From the NCBI RefSeq assembly GCF_007826885.1, contig NZ_ML675585.1:80454-144453 (forward strand): a DNA stretch of 64,000 nucleotides. Reading direction: 5' to 3'. Origin of the DNA: Candidatus Nitrosocosmicus arcticus. GTDB lineage: Archaea; Thermoproteota; Nitrososphaeria; Nitrososphaerales; Nitrososphaeraceae. The translations under genes were made by a program, and so were the position numbers. Shown here piece by piece: positions 8,249 to 17,448 of the stretch. Every line of letters starts with the position of its first letter. Position 1 is the stretch's first letter. The notes below the pieces were generated by a model. The model saw nothing but the letters and a program-made list of their open reading frames with translations, made no database searches and was not told the origin of the DNA.

Positions 8249-9316
8249 ATGCAAATGAATAGAAAAAAAACGGTAAATAAAATAACAGTATTTTTTCTAA
8301 TAACTATGCTAGGCGTATCAGCCTTGCAAGTCAATCAGTTGATCGGAATGGCTTTTGCTCAATCAGAAAACTGGTATGTAGGCAAAGGTGTAAAGCCAGA
8401 TACTCATTATACTTATGAAATCAAAAATGCGGATACTAATCAAGGACAGCCTTTTACGATGACTATTTATTTTAAAGAATATAATGAAACAGGAAAATAT
8501 TGGGTAGCTCCCACATTTGTAGTTGATCAGGGAAAAGTAATCAATGGCACATTGTATCTCAGTGATTTGGATCTTACCGCCCTAGGAACTTCACCAATTC
8601 CCCCAGAGATGACCCAATATCGTAGTGCTTATGCAACAACTCTAACATGGCTATCAGCGTTCGTATCAAAGCCTGGGCAGTCCTTAAGCTCACCATCTTG
8701 GGGCAAAATAGCTGCAATAGGTGGATCCGAGATAAGGCCATCAGGTAGCGCAAAAGTTACAACCCCAGCCGGCACATTTGATACCACGGCCATAAGTTAC
8801 CACAAGGGTGTGGATAATCACATTTATGTAAATAAGGATATGCCTTACCCGGTTAAAGCTGAGACATTTGCGGACGTTACATCTGGGAAACCACCAATTC
8901 AATATGCTTTTGAATTGAAAGCGACTGGGATAGGCCAACCCCCTATACCAGCAAGCCAAGTCCAAATTCCAGTACCACCATTGAATATTCAGACTCCCCG
9001 AGGAACATACAATGTTCAGCTATTATGGGAGCCAGTTGAAATAAAAGCAGGCAATGACACTCAATTTGGTGCAATATTTACCGACGATAAGAACAATATC
9101 GTCGATAGAGTAACATATGGTTATAAAGTGATGGATGGAAATAGGACAGTTATAGATGAATTCAAGAATCAAAGAGCAACTGAAGGAATAGGCCAATTTA
9201 CTTATAAATTTGACACACAAGGAGAGAAGTACCTTCAGATCACGCTAGAAACTGCAACAGGAGAAAATCTCGGAATGTTTGTTGAGTCTGCTACTTTTCT
9301 CCTTTTAGTTCAATAA
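8249..9316 (+). CDS. Exported protein of unknown function, 355 residues
   Basis: A signal peptide with a positive start (MQMNRKKTVNKITVFFLITM) ends near residue 38 (MAFAQ|SENWY). The mature protein is strand-rich, with segments such as THYTYEIKNADTNQGQPFTM, KVTTPAGTFDTTAISYHKG and NHIYVNKDMPYPVKAETF. These resemble a lipocalin-like or outer-face domain, followed by an Ig-like C-terminal part (PVEIKAGNDTQFGAIFTDDK, KYLQITLETATGENLG). The C-terminal module recalls exported domains common in soil ammonia-oxidising archaea. No catalytic motif seen. A TATA-like stretch lies about 30 bases upstream. Confidence 0.8.
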   Translation: MQMNRKKTVNKITVFFLITMLGVSALQVNQLIGMAFAQSENWYVGKGVKPDTHYTYEIKNADTNQGQPFTMTIYFKEYNETGKYWVAPTFVVDQGKVINGTLYLSDLDLTALGTSPIPPEMTQYRSAYATTLTWLSAFVSKPGQSLSSPSWGKIAAIGGSEIRPSGSAKVTTPAGTFDTTAISYHKGVDNHIYVNKDMPYPVKAETFADVTSGKPPIQYAFELKATGIGQPPIPASQVQIPVPPLNIQTPRGTYNVQLLWEPVEIKAGNDTQFGAIFTDDKNNIVDRVTYGYKVMDGNRTVIDEFKNQRATEGIGQFTYKFDTQGEKYLQITLETATGENLGMFVESATFLLLVQ

Positions 9317-9323
9317 ACGGAAT

Positions 9324-9845
9324 TTAAGTAGGGAATTCTCCACCTTTATTTTTAACTCTCTCATAGTAGACGTTCGATAATAACCAATTACCAAACTTTT
9401 GAATTTCATCATCTATTTTAGTCCAAATATGAAATGAACCTGGTAATAGATCTATGCGTGAATTATTGGATTCTGGATCTTTAAAATTTATTTTTAGCCC
9501 TTCTTTTCCCTCATACATGTAGGCATCAATAATTTGGACATTGCCTGTGAGGTCCTTGGTTGCTTGAAGCTTAATTTGATCCCGCTCAATCGGAAAAGTT
9601 TTTCTGAATTTATCAAATATGAAACTCATGTTTTCAGTCCCATACTCTCGAATGTCACCTATCTTCCTACGATCTGGAAAATGAATTTCCATGACCAGGC
9701 CATACCTTGATCCTACAAAATTTGATAATTCGTTTATCTTGTAGTAAGCAAGGGTGGGGTTCCGGATAACATTTTTCTGAAAAAATTCCAAGTTAGCTTC
9801 TATATTATTTTTGAATTCAAGCAACAGGCTAGTAAATTCATCCAT
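9324..9845 (-). CDS. Hypothetical protein, 173 residues
   Basis: From the ATG at 9845 the product begins MDEFTSLLLEFKNNIEANLE. It looks like a soluble alpha/beta protein with segments GLVMEIHFPDRRKIGDI and IDLLPGSFHIWTKIDDEIQK. The open frame extends another 127 codons upstream, but that part lies antisense to the next gene and is Tyr/Ile/Phe-rich noise, so it is excluded. Divergent from the following gene with only 36 bases between starts. Function unknown. Confidence 0.65.
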   Translation of the reverse strand: MDEFTSLLLEFKNNIEANLEFFQKNVIRNPTLAYYKINELSNFVGSRYGLVMEIHFPDRRKIGDIREYGTENMSFIFDKFRKTFPIERDQIKLQATKDLTGNVQIIDAYMYEGKEGLKINFKDPESNNSRIDLLPGSFHIWTKIDDEIQKFGNWLLSNVYYERVKNKGGEFPT

Positions 9846-9881
9846 AAGTATGTTGAAATTAAAGTTTAATAAATAAGTTAA

Positions 9882-10523
9882 ATGACTAACCTTTACCCCA
9901 TAATGTTCGCGTCCGATAGAGATTCTGAACGAGCCACTAGCATAGAAGATTACCAGAATACATGTACTGAATTCATACAAGATATAAGTAAAGACTATAG
10001 GGATTGGATAGAGAGATACCAACTTCCAAAAGATGAAGAGGTTCAGAGAAATACGGGGATCGATGATACAGTAAGCAAAACGAATGAGTGCATATTCAAG
10101 TTTGGAAACACCATAAAAAAGATTGATATAATCATGAATGATGGGATCAACAAGATGGCTGAAATTACTGCAGGATATCCATTTCAGATAGATGTATCCA
10201 GCATCAGTCAAAAAAGATATATAATTCATGGGGAAAAATCTATAAAACTAAACCTAAGGTCATATCCACGTCAGATGAGACGGGTCAGGTTGTGTAACTA
10301 TGACAAGGACAATATATTCCTATTATCATCTAGTAATAAGATAGATGTAAAATACAGCAAGACTAGTTTTGAGTCTTCGGATCTCCTCAACGAATTTATT
10401 GTAATTAACCCAATTCAATTTGATAATGAAGAGGTTATTTCAATAACTATCAAAGTTGAAGAATTAGAAAATGAGGTTGTTAAAGAAAGTCGCGGTTATA
10501 CCACGCTTATAATAGCAAGATAA
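9882..10523 (+). CDS. Hypothetical protein, 213 residues
   Basis: Begins MTNLYPIMFASDRDSERATS. It is soluble and acidic, with a helical first half (YQNTCTEFIQDISKDYRDWI, IDIIMNDGINKMAEI) and a strand-rich second half (KRYIIHGEKSIKLNLRSYPR, EVISITIKVEELENEVV). There is no signal peptide. An alternative ATG lies at residue 8. The gene is divergent from its left neighbour, convergent with nadX to the right, and ends 15 bases before it. No family recognised. Confidence 0.65.
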   Translation: MTNLYPIMFASDRDSERATSIEDYQNTCTEFIQDISKDYRDWIERYQLPKDEEVQRNTGIDDTVSKTNECIFKFGNTIKKIDIIMNDGINKMAEITAGYPFQIDVSSISQKRYIIHGEKSIKLNLRSYPRQMRRVRLCNYDKDNIFLLSSSNKIDVKYSKTSFESSDLLNEFIVINPIQFDNEEVISITIKVEELENEVVKESRGYTTLIIAR

Positions 10524-10537
10524 CAACAATTAGTTAA

Positions 10538-11377
10538 CTAAGAACCTATCTTTAAATTCTTTGCACAAATACCCCTTAGACATTCTATTGCCGACAAGAT
10601 GGCCAAATAACTAGTTTTAGGGTTGTCAGGACTAGGCATGTTATCAACCTTGATCTGGAAACATCCAAATTTCCACTTGACATGAATCTCGTGTTGATTG
10701 TTTATTATTTTCGGATCGACAACTATCTTGACCCTGGTTTTTTCAAACCCGATGCCTGCTAAACTAACTAACGCTGAAATATTAACATTTGATGGAAATC
10801 CTTTGATTGCATCAATTGCGTTACCTTCAAAAATAACCTTCCTTTCTTTGATGGTATCTATATCGATATCTTTATTATAAAAATATGGTGCACCCTTTAA
10901 TGATTTATTACTTTTTGTGGTAACTATGGTAACATCATCTATATAGTCTTTCACGCTTCGAATAATGTCAGCGCCACCGATCGCGCCCGAAGGGAGAAAA
11001 ACATTGCGATCAGTATCGGCCAATAACTGAATAAGGGTTTCATAAAATGCTGGATCCGAAAAAGCGCCTATACTCATTATCATGACGTCCTTCCCTTGTT
11101 CCAGTATTGTAGCCATGTAGGTTTGAGCTGCTTTAACAGACGCGGCTTCAATGACCAGATTGACATTTTGATAGTCATTTGATAAAACAAGTTCATTGAA
11201 GTTGTTAAATGTACTAGAGGGTTTGTTATTCAACTCATTATACAACAATTCGAGCTTCTGAATATCTATGTCGAATATGATAGATAACTTACAGTTTGGA
11301 ATCTTCTGAGCATCAATACTAAAAGCTATTTCACGTCCGATGGCTCCACAACCTATTATTGCAACTTTTATATCCAA
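10538..11377 (-). CDS. nadX: L-aspartate dehydrogenase
   Basis: Converts L-aspartate to iminoaspartate with NAD(P), the first step of de novo NAD synthesis where L-aspartate oxidase is missing. The 279-residue product shows the Rossmann motif GCGAIGREIA near residues 9-18. The family segments MIMSIGAFSDPAFYETL, VFLPSGAIGGADIIRSVKDY and NVNISALVSLAGIGFEKTRV follow, as does the substrate-loop sequence MPSPDNPKTSYLA. Length is typical. The start is a TTG at 11377. It follows purE on the same strand after 38 bases and could be co-transcribed with purK-purE. Confidence 0.93.
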   Translation of the reverse strand: MDIKVAIIGCGAIGREIAFSIDAQKIPNCKLSIIFDIDIQKLELLYNELNNKPSSTFNNFNELVLSNDYQNVNLVIEAASVKAAQTYMATILEQGKDVMIMSIGAFSDPAFYETLIQLLADTDRNVFLPSGAIGGADIIRSVKDYIDDVTIVTTKSNKSLKGAPYFYNKDIDIDTIKERKVIFEGNAIDAIKGFPSNVNISALVSLAGIGFEKTRVKIVVDPKIINNQHEIHVKWKFGCFQIKVDNMPSPDNPKTSYLAILSAIECLRGICAKNLKIGS

Positions 11378-11414
11378 CTTTCATTTATGATAAAAAAAAA
11401 TCATTTATAATCAT

Positions 11415-12047
11415 TTATCTTCGGGTCTGAGCCTTTTGAAGTCCCTTTAGGTATTTATCTAATCCCACTTCATCCAATTTTGCGTTCTTTAGCTTCACTT
11501 CCGCTCTCATTTTCTCCTTGAACTGATTCAACTTCCTTAGCAATGAAGGTTGGGAAATAGAGAGTATTGAACATGCCAAAATACCAGCATTCTTTGCTCC
11601 ATTAATTGCAACTGTTGCAACAGGTATACCAGGTGGCATTTGGATTATGGAATAGAGCGAATCGATCCCATTTAGAGGATTTGCCGAATTGTTTATAGGT
11701 ACTCCGATCACAGGTATAGATGTCATTGAGGCGACCATACCCGGAAGATGTGCAGATCCTCCCGCACCACTAATTATGATCTTGATACCACGTATTTCAG
11801 CAGTTTGAGAATATTCAAACAATTCAACTGGTGTTCTATGAGCAGAGACTATCTTTACTTCATACGAGATTTCAAACTCATTCAATATGCGAGCGGCTTC
11901 CTTCATTATCGGCAAGTCTGAATCACTACCCATAATTATTCCAACTATTGGTGAGGTATTTTTTTCTAGATTCACTGATTCACTAATGTCGGGTTGGCCC
12001 TCAGAAATATTTTTGCTCTTATTTTTAATAGGATTAGATTTTGACAA
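11415..12047 (-). CDS. purE: N5-carboxyaminoimidazole ribonucleotide mutase
   Basis: Class I PurE, which moves the carboxyl group of N5-CAIR to give CAIR in purine synthesis, acting after PurK. Diagnostic motifs are [20 protein letters not shown] (from about residue 37), the VSAHRTP loop and [18 protein letters not shown]. There is a non-conserved N-terminal extension of about 34 polar residues, read from a TTG at 12047, and a charged C-terminal tail. No ATG gives a shorter complete protein, so the start is uncertain. It lies 45 bases after purK on the same strand, as expected for a purK-purE operon. Confidence 0.95.
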   Translation of the reverse strand: MSKSNPIKNKSKNISEGQPDISESVNLEKNTSPIVGIIMGSDSDLPIMKEAARILNEFEISYEVKIVSAHRTPVELFEYSQTAEIRGIKIIISGAGGSAHLPGMVASMTSIPVIGVPINNSANPLNGIDSLYSIIQMPPGIPVATVAINGAKNAGILACSILSISQPSLLRKLNQFKEKMRAEVKLKNAKLDEVGLDKYLKGLQKAQTRR

Positions 12048-12092
12048 AGAATTTATATGATCTTCCCATTAGTGGAATTTGAATTTTTAGAT

Positions 12093-13268
12093 CTAAGACG
12101 ATGCCTCTCGGACTTTCAGAAAATCTTCCACGTTGCACTTAATTAAGAGAGGATCCATGTTATTTGATACAACCGTCACGTGACCGAGTTTTCTACTTGG
12201 TTTCGTTTCTAGTTTACCATATACATGAATTTTAGCTCCTGGAATGGCAAACAAATCATCAATTCCTGTAATTTCATATGGGCCCGTATAATTGTTTGGC
12301 CCAAGAATATTAACCATTATGGCATTTGATAATAAAGATGGTTGAAGAAGTGGATAATTAAGTATTGCCCTAATGTGTTGCTCAAATTGGGAAATTGAAC
12401 AGGCTTCAATAGAATAATGGCCGGAGTTATGAGGTCGTGGGGCAATTTCATTAATTAATACGTTGTCATCCTCATCTATGAACATCTCAATTCCAAAAAT
12501 ACCAGATCCCTTTAAAGATTTCATAGTCATTATTGCCAAATCTATTGCTTTCTTTTCAGTTTCTTTACTGATTCTGGCAGGAATTATCGAAGTTTTTAGT
12601 ATGTGATTTTCATGAATATTCTCAGCTATTGGAAAGTATGAAATAGTCCCCGATAAATTTCTGGCCACCATTATGGAAATTTCTTTTTTAAAATTCACGA
12701 ATTTTTCTACCATGCATTGACGGCCTGAAAAGTAGGTTAGAGCTTTACTTATTTCATTTTCTGATTTAATCAAATAATTTCCTCGACCGTCGTATGAATC
12801 TTCACATGCCTTTAATAATACAGGAAACCCAGATATCGAACAATAGTTCTTTAATTGTTCTTCGCTAGAAACTAGTTCAAAGTCGGGGACCGTAATCCTG
12901 CTATCTCTCAAAAATTTTTTTTGACGGTACTTATTTTGAATGATGGAGAGTGTTTTTGGTGATGGATGTACCAAGAATCCAGATTCTTCAAGATTATTGA
13001 GGGCTGTAGCATTTGCTAATTCAATTTCATATGTTATAATATCCACCTCTTTTGATAAATCATATATTTTTTGCTCGTCAGAGAAGTCGCCTATGATTAG
13101 TTTGTCAGCTATACTTGAAGCAGGACAATCTACGCTGGGATCTAGTATAACCACTTTCATAAACATGCGCTTTGCCTCAGCGGCCATCATCTTTCCAAGC
13201 TGTCCTCCACCAACAATACCCAATCTGACTGGTTTTATAATTGAAAACTTGTCTTTGTATAATGTCAA
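12093..13268 (-). CDS. purK: N5-carboxyaminoimidazole ribonucleotide synthase
   Basis: An ATP-grasp enzyme that carboxylates aminoimidazole ribonucleotide using bicarbonate and ATP. The 391-residue product opens with the dinucleotide-like loop RLGIVGGGQLGKMMAAEAKR. It continues with the ATP-grasp core (FPVLLKACEDSYDGRGNYLI, MVEKFVNFKKEISIMVARN) and the metal-binding loop VLINEIAPRPHNSGHYSIEA, followed by ILGPNNYTGPYEI. The length fits PurK. The start is read as a TTG at 13268. First gene of the apparent purK-purE-nadX unit. Confidence 0.96.
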   Translation of the reverse strand: MTLYKDKFSIIKPVRLGIVGGGQLGKMMAAEAKRMFMKVVILDPSVDCPASSIADKLIIGDFSDEQKIYDLSKEVDIITYEIELANATALNNLEESGFLVHPSPKTLSIIQNKYRQKKFLRDSRITVPDFELVSSEEQLKNYCSISGFPVLLKACEDSYDGRGNYLIKSENEISKALTYFSGRQCMVEKFVNFKKEISIMVARNLSGTISYFPIAENIHENHILKTSIIPARISKETEKKAIDLAIMTMKSLKGSGIFGIEMFIDEDDNVLINEIAPRPHNSGHYSIEACSISQFEQHIRAILNYPLLQPSLLSNAIMVNILGPNNYTGPYEITGIDDLFAIPGAKIHVYGKLETKPSRKLGHVTVVSNNMDPLLIKCNVEDFLKVREASS

Positions 13269-13334
13269 CTAGCTAACCTAGTAAGAATTCCTTGAACTAA
13301 ATTTAATAAAGACATAACCATCTCACAACTAGAT

Positions 13335-14384
13335 TTATTTCACAAATATTTTTATCGCCTGTGGAGGACAGACATTTTCGCACGCCAAACAAAAAATACA
13401 ATCCTTTTCTCTAATCATAAATGGTTTCCTCTCTGATGCTGGATGACCGGGCGTATCAAGCCATTCATAAACGTTAACCGGGCAAGCATCAATACAAGCA
13501 CCATCTGAAATACAAATGTCAAAATCAACGCATACATCCGTACCCCAGATCCCAAGTTGTCCTGGTGAATCATATGGACCCCACACTTGAATTCCTTGAA
13601 ATTTTCCTACTGGTTGTCTTTTAGCCTTAAAGCCAGTATCTATGGGTCCTCCTGCTGCCTGGTAGTCTGTTCCAGTGCCTGTAAGTTGAATTGTGGTATT
13701 AGCAGAAAGTTTTGCAGCGTTGGATCTAGGAGCAGGAGATGGTACAGCAACTGATGATGCAATTGATTGATTCTCGTTAAGATTCTCAACTGATGGCTTT
13801 CCTGTTGTTGATGTTAGAGATGGGTTGACTAATGATTTTTTCTCCTCTTTAAGGTTCTTTTGAGCATTTGCTAAAGGTGTTATAGATTCTAATTTTTTTA
13901 TTGATTCGACCGGGCTCAGTTTCTGTATTTTCTGGTAATAAGTAATTAATTTTTGTCCTATCTTGGTGTTACGAATTATATTATCTATAATTATTTTAGC
14001 ATTATGATCAGCCTTTTGCCTGTAATTTCTTATCCAATAAAGGTCACCAAATGTTTCTAGAGGTTTTATCTGATAAATTATGTCCAATACCTCACCGATG
14101 ACTATTTCAACTGTTACATATAGTTCTGCAGATTGTTCTTTATTTGTGTATATATCAAAACCTTTTTCATTCCATTTAAAAGTCACAAAAATTCTGTCGG
14201 CATAATTATCGAGTACGTACCCATAAGTTTTAAGTTCACTCATAACTGCATTAACCTCTGATTGCCCAACGATGTCAACAGGCAATCTATATATTCCGAG
14301 CTTAGCACTGTGAGTTGGATAAACACCTCGTTTTGCAACTTCAGAAAGCATTACCCAGACTTTATCTGATAGCAAGAGAGACAT
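13335..14384 (-). CDS. Large protein with C-terminal di-cluster ferredoxin domain
   Basis: 349 residues in three parts. The N-terminal domain (about 1-155) starts [20 protein letters not shown] and has no recognised fold. A Ser/Pro/Thr-rich linker follows (about 170-235). The ferredoxin domain begins after [20 protein letters not shown]. It carries [20 protein letters not shown] and [14 protein letters not shown], enough cysteines for two Fe-S clusters, as in the archaeal zinc-containing seven-iron ferredoxins. Fusion to a 230-residue leader is unusual compared with the roughly 100-residue stand-alone ferredoxins. Probably an electron carrier tethered to or regulated by the N-terminal domain. 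Confidence 0.88.
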   Translation of the reverse strand: MSLLLSDKVWVMLSEVAKRGVYPTHSAKLGIYRLPVDIVGQSEVNAVMSELKTYGYVLDNYADRIFVTFKWNEKGFDIYTNKEQSAELYVTVEIVIGEVLDIIYQIKPLETFGDLYWIRNYRQKADHNAKIIIDNIIRNTKIGQKLITYYQKIQKLSPVESIKKLESITPLANAQKNLKEEKKSLVNPSLTSTTGKPSVENLNENQSIASSVAVPSPAPRSNAAKLSANTTIQLTGTGTDYQAAGGPIDTGFKAKRQPVGKFQGIQVWGPYDSPGQLGIWGTDVCVDFDICISDGACIDACPVNVYEWLDTPGHPASERKPFMIREKDCIFCLACENVCPPQAIKIFVK

Positions 14385-14444
14385 GGACTATAAATACTTT
14401 TTATTCAGGATATTAAAACTTATGTATATTCAAATGAATAAATT

Positions 14445-14774
14445 CTAGAGATCGTCCGGGCAGGTCATCTCTCTTATTTCTAAATATCTTTTTTCCATTC
14501 TTTCTGCAATAGTAGTAACGAACTCCAAATCGTAATTGGATTTAGGATAAAAACATCGTTTTACAACCTTGTGGCCTGTACCTTCCATATCATAAATCAT
14601 ACCTCTTTCGGAAATCACTTTACTCTTTTCGTCAGTTATTTTATCTTTAATCTCTAAACCACGTTTGGTTTTGTCCACCAATATTAGAAACTGAGAATCT
14701 TCAAAGATAAAATAGAATTTCCCTTTCTTGATCAATCTAAGTTCAGGATTCGATGTAGTAATTTCGCTTGACAT
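14445..14774 (-). CDS. Hypothetical protein, 109 residues
   Basis: From the ATG at 14774 it begins MSSEITTSNPELRLIKKGKF. Strand-rich segments (YFIFEDSQFLILVDKTKRGL) precede a conserved-looking tail with two cysteines (VVKRCFYPKSNYDLEF, EIREMTCPDDL). The longer frame, from an ATG at 14816, would overlap the sulfurtransferase gene by 23 bases. The internal ATG, about 20 bases after that gene's stop, fits better. It follows the sulfurtransferase gene on the same strand, so a linked role in sulfur metabolism is possible but unproven. Confidence 0.65.
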   Translation of the reverse strand: MSSEITTSNPELRLIKKGKFYFIFEDSQFLILVDKTKRGLEIKDKITDEKSKVISERGMIYDMEGTGHKVVKRCFYPKSNYDLEFVTTIAERMEKRYLEIREMTCPDDL

Positions 14775-14793
14775 CAAATAATCGACTCCATAT

Positions 14794-15642
14794 TTATTTT
14801 TCAATTGGATTTCCAATCATATTTCCCCATTCTGTCCAAGAGCCGTCATAGTTCTTGACTGATGGATATCCCAACAAATATTTCAGTACAAACCAAGTAT
14901 GCGATGAACGTTCCCCAATCCTGCAGTAGCAAATAATATGTTTATCAGGTGTAATGCCTTGCTTTCGGTATAAAGCCTCCAAATCTTCTGCTGATTTAAA
15001 TGTCCCATCATCATCAATAGCTTGAAGCCAAGGAATGTTTTTAGCTCCTGGAATATGCCCACCTCTCTGAGCATGCTCCATCGGATATTCTGGGGGTGCG
15101 GTTATCTCCCCATTAAATTCTTTAACAGACCTAACGTCGACTAATCCGACCTCCTCCTTCTTAAATGAACGCTTGACATCGTCTAGATAAGCTCGTACGC
15201 CTTCATCAGGAGCAGCTGCTACATAATTCGAGGGATTTTCAACGGGTTCATCCTTGGTATAAGACCGATTTTCATTTTCCCATTTTTTTCTTCCCCCGTT
15301 CATTATTCTAATTTTTTTGTGACCAAAGTACTTGAAGACCCAAAATGCAAAAGCGGCAAACCAGTTATTGAAATCTCCATATAGGATCAACTCATCATCC
15401 GGTTTTACCCCGAGACGTGACATTAACTCTTCGAATTGGTGTTTGTTGATAATATCTCGAGTTGATGAATCGTTAATATCCTTTCTCCACCATACCATAT
15501 GAGAATTCGGTAAGTGACCCTCTTTGTAGGCATTTTCTACATCGTAATCTACTTCTAAGATTTTTACTTTATCATTATTGAGATTATTATTAACCCAATC
15601 GGTTTCACAAAGCACATCTTGATTGGCATATTGTTTGGTCAT
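14794..15642 (-). CDS. Two-domain rhodanese-type sulfurtransferase
   Basis: Thiosulfate or 3-mercaptopyruvate sulfurtransferase, which passes a sulfane sulfur to cyanide or a thiol via a persulfide. The 282 residues hold two tandem rhodanese domains. The inactive N-terminal domain includes VKILEVDYDVENAYKEGHLP. The catalytic C-terminal domain has GLVDVRSVKEFNGE and the active loop CYCRIGERSS near residue 240, where Cys240 is the catalytic cysteine. The CRxGERS loop resembles thiosulfate sulfurtransferases more than the CGSGVT loop of mercaptopyruvate enzymes. Length is typical. Confidence 0.93.
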   Translation of the reverse strand: MTKQYANQDVLCETDWVNNNLNNDKVKILEVDYDVENAYKEGHLPNSHMVWWRKDINDSSTRDIINKHQFEELMSRLGVKPDDELILYGDFNNWFAAFAFWVFKYFGHKKIRIMNGGRKKWENENRSYTKDEPVENPSNYVAAAPDEGVRAYLDDVKRSFKKEEVGLVDVRSVKEFNGEITAPPEYPMEHAQRGGHIPGAKNIPWLQAIDDDGTFKSAEDLEALYRKQGITPDKHIICYCRIGERSSHTWFVLKYLLGYPSVKNYDGSWTEWGNMIGNPIEK

Positions 15643-15760
15643 GAGTAATTTATGACATTAAACTATATAATGCATTTGTCTTCTAACAACATGTTCTAAA
15701 AACGACATTAAAAACAATAAAATAGCACGAGAAAATATGTTTGAGTAAAACAGGCTAAAA

Positions 15761-15852
15761 GGGCCGGTAGTTTAGCCTGGTAGAATACCTGCCTTGCATG
15801 CAATTAGCAGAGGATACGTAGGTGGTCGTGGGTTCAAATCCCACCCGGTCCA
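15761..15852 (+). tRNA. tRNA-Ala (anticodon TGC) with an 18-base intron
   Basis: The acceptor stem GGGCCGG pairs with CCGGTCC (one G-T) and A is the discriminator. The T arm is GTGGG TTCAAAT CCCAC. The anticodon stem CCTGC pairs with GTAGG. The loop reads C-T-TGC-A, then 18 extra bases (about 15798-15815), then C. This places an intron at the canonical archaeal position 37/38. CCA is not encoded. The 3' end is the left repeat of the putative integrated segment. Confidence 0.95.
15837..15852 (+). repeat. att-like direct repeat, copy 1 (tRNA 3' end)
   Basis: AATCCCACCCGGTCCA, covering part of the T arm and the 3' acceptor strand of tRNA-Ala. It is identical to 19152-19167. The flanks differ on both sides, so the match ends sharply. 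Confidence 0.8.
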
Positions 15853-16153
15853 CATCTATAATGGTACTAAAATATGGTTCCCCCGTAAATAGTCATAGTG
15901 AATCTATGACATATTTAGTGAAATGGAGATAGATCCATACCAATTGTTCGTGAATACATTCAGGTCTCCTGAGATGAGTGGAAAATATCAAAGGAGTATA
16001 TTGTTAAAAATTTTTTAGTTTGATTTTCTTGATACCGTTGATTTTGGCCCCCTTTCAAAGACGATTAAAATTATCAAAATGATTTAAACATAAACATCAA
16101 AATCTGCCATATGATATAAACCCCAGACACATGAAATAATTCCCATCTACCAT

Positions 16154-16678
16154 TCAAGGTTGAACATTAAAAACGGTATCAATTATACAAGTTTTAGTTT
16201 CGTCAGGATGTATAACCCCGGAACAACCCTCTCCATTTGTTATATGAGAATATTGTCCAATCAGACCATTATTTGGTGTCTGTGTGACCTTATAACTACC
16301 GATTCCTAGTTTTACGTCAACTACTTCTTCAGACCCAGGGAAAGTATCTGGTGTCTGATGGTTCCCATCTACTCTGACGGTGTAATCGGAAGCCCTCGCA
16401 TCAAAATCGTTTCCTGGTATATTATTCATATCAGTAATGACATTAAGATATCCAAATTCTATTCCCTCTCCTTGAGGTTCTGTAGATCAGGTATCTCCTT
16501 TGTCACCCTCAGGTCCTTATTCTGCAGGACTTGAAGAGCCATTAGTATCAAAATTGAAGCCATTCGGCCCCACAAAGTTAAATGACAAGGCCGCTATAGC
16601 CTTCGAAGATAATGCAGCACTAGTAAACAGAGAGAATAATAATAGAGAGGTAAAAGCAAGTATCGAGATTCTTGGCAT
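16154..16678 (-). pseudogene. Exported collagen-like protein, broken by two in-frame stops
   Basis: One frame runs from the ATG at 16678 to the stop at 16154. It begins with a good signal peptide (MPRISILAFTSLLLFSLFTS to KAIA). It continues NFVGPNGFNFDTNGSSSPAE, a TAA stop at 16517-16519, GPEGDKGDT, a TGA stop at 16487-16489, then STEPQGEGIEFGYLNVITDM and a C-terminal domain ending ETKTCIIDTVFNVQP. The G-x-x pieces (GPEGDKGDT, PQGEG) are remnants of a collagen-like repeat of the kind found in exported archaeal proteins, here much shortened. The C-terminal 91 residues remain open, but the gene as a whole is dead unless stops are bypassed. Located inside the tRNA-anchored segment. Confidence 0.8.
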
Positions 16679-16797
16679 AAAAAGTTATCATTCATTTCAG
16701 AATAAATTGATTTCAAAATTTTTACTCTATGATTTTATAGTAATTGAGTATTTCAGGCTGTAAGACCCAATATCCTCTAAGTTTTCTGGTTGTATTA

Positions 16798-17265
16798 TTA
16801 GTTGAGTCGAATCTCCCAGGTCATTTCTGTTTTGTTAACAGAGTATTTGGATCCTAACTTTGTAACTATTTTTGCTCCAGGGTAGAAATTAGAAGCGAAT
16901 TCACCAAATTCATTTGCATTCTTGACACATTCTTCAGAATTTGACTGATTGGACCTCGATGAAGATTGTCCATTGTTCCCTTGTTGTGGACTGTAATCAT
17001 TTCCTGATGACGAACATGCAGTAACCCCAGAATTATATCCCGTCATGAAGTCTGCTGTATGTAATGATGGACCTCTCTCATCTTGGTTTATGTGCCTATC
17101 AGATGGACTTGATATCTCTGCGTCATCACAGCCATGATTATAGCCAGAATCATACGGACTTATAGCAGACAGTTGAACGGCACTCAGGGATGGTGAAAGC
17201 ATTAATGCACAAATAATAGAAAATACCATTAGTGGTAATGTATATACTATAATAGACATCAACAT
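16798..17265 (-). CDS. Small exported protein of the SPYDSGYNHGC type
   Basis: 155 residues starting MLMSIIVYTLPLMVFSIICA, with a signal peptide to about residue 29. The mature N-terminus SPYDSGYNHGCDDAEISSPS, followed by HTADFMTGYNSGVTACSSSG, is a pattern I recall from many paralogous exported proteins of soil ammonia-oxidising archaea. Both units end in a cysteine, so they may pair. A Ser/Asn/Gln-rich linker and a short C-terminal part (SEECVKNANEFGEFASNFYP) follow. Function unknown. It lies inside the tRNA-anchored segment. Confidence 0.8.
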   Translation of the reverse strand: MLMSIIVYTLPLMVFSIICALMLSPSLSAVQLSAISPYDSGYNHGCDDAEISSPSDRHINQDERGPSLHTADFMTGYNSGVTACSSSGNDYSPQQGNNGQSSSRSNQSNSEECVKNANEFGEFASNFYPGAKIVTKLGSKYSVNKTEMTWEIRLN

Positions 17266-17351
17266 GGTTATACAAACAGCTGTTTAGGTATTGTTTTTTC
17301 CTGGCATATATTATCAATTATACGCACTTATGAAAAGAAGTGGCCGCGCAG

Positions 17352-17433
17352 ATACGAGTTAAGGAACCCAACGCCTAAGCACCTTATCAAAACTTTTTTC
17401 TAAATATGAGGCTTTAATACAAGTTAAAGAACC
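17352..17433 (+). repeat. Imperfect 17-base direct repeat upstream of the patatin gene
   Basis: ATACGAGTTAAGGAACC at 17352-17368 and ATACAAGTTAAAGAACC at 17417-17433 differ at two positions and are spaced 65 bases apart, start to start. They lie 105-186 bases ahead of the patatin start codon and just before the middle att-like sequence. They could be regulator or recombinase binding sites. Confidence 0.4.
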
Positions 17434-17448
17434 GATACCAATATTATC

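Noticed and set aside
9846..10229. N-terminal extension of the minus-strand gene ending at 9324
   Set aside because: It lies antisense to a better gene and is Tyr/Phe/Ile-rich without domain features; the ATG at 9845 is the natural start.
16500..16763. Plus-strand frame of 87 codons
   Set aside because: It is the antisense of the collagen-like pseudogene's signal peptide region and has no sensible protein features.
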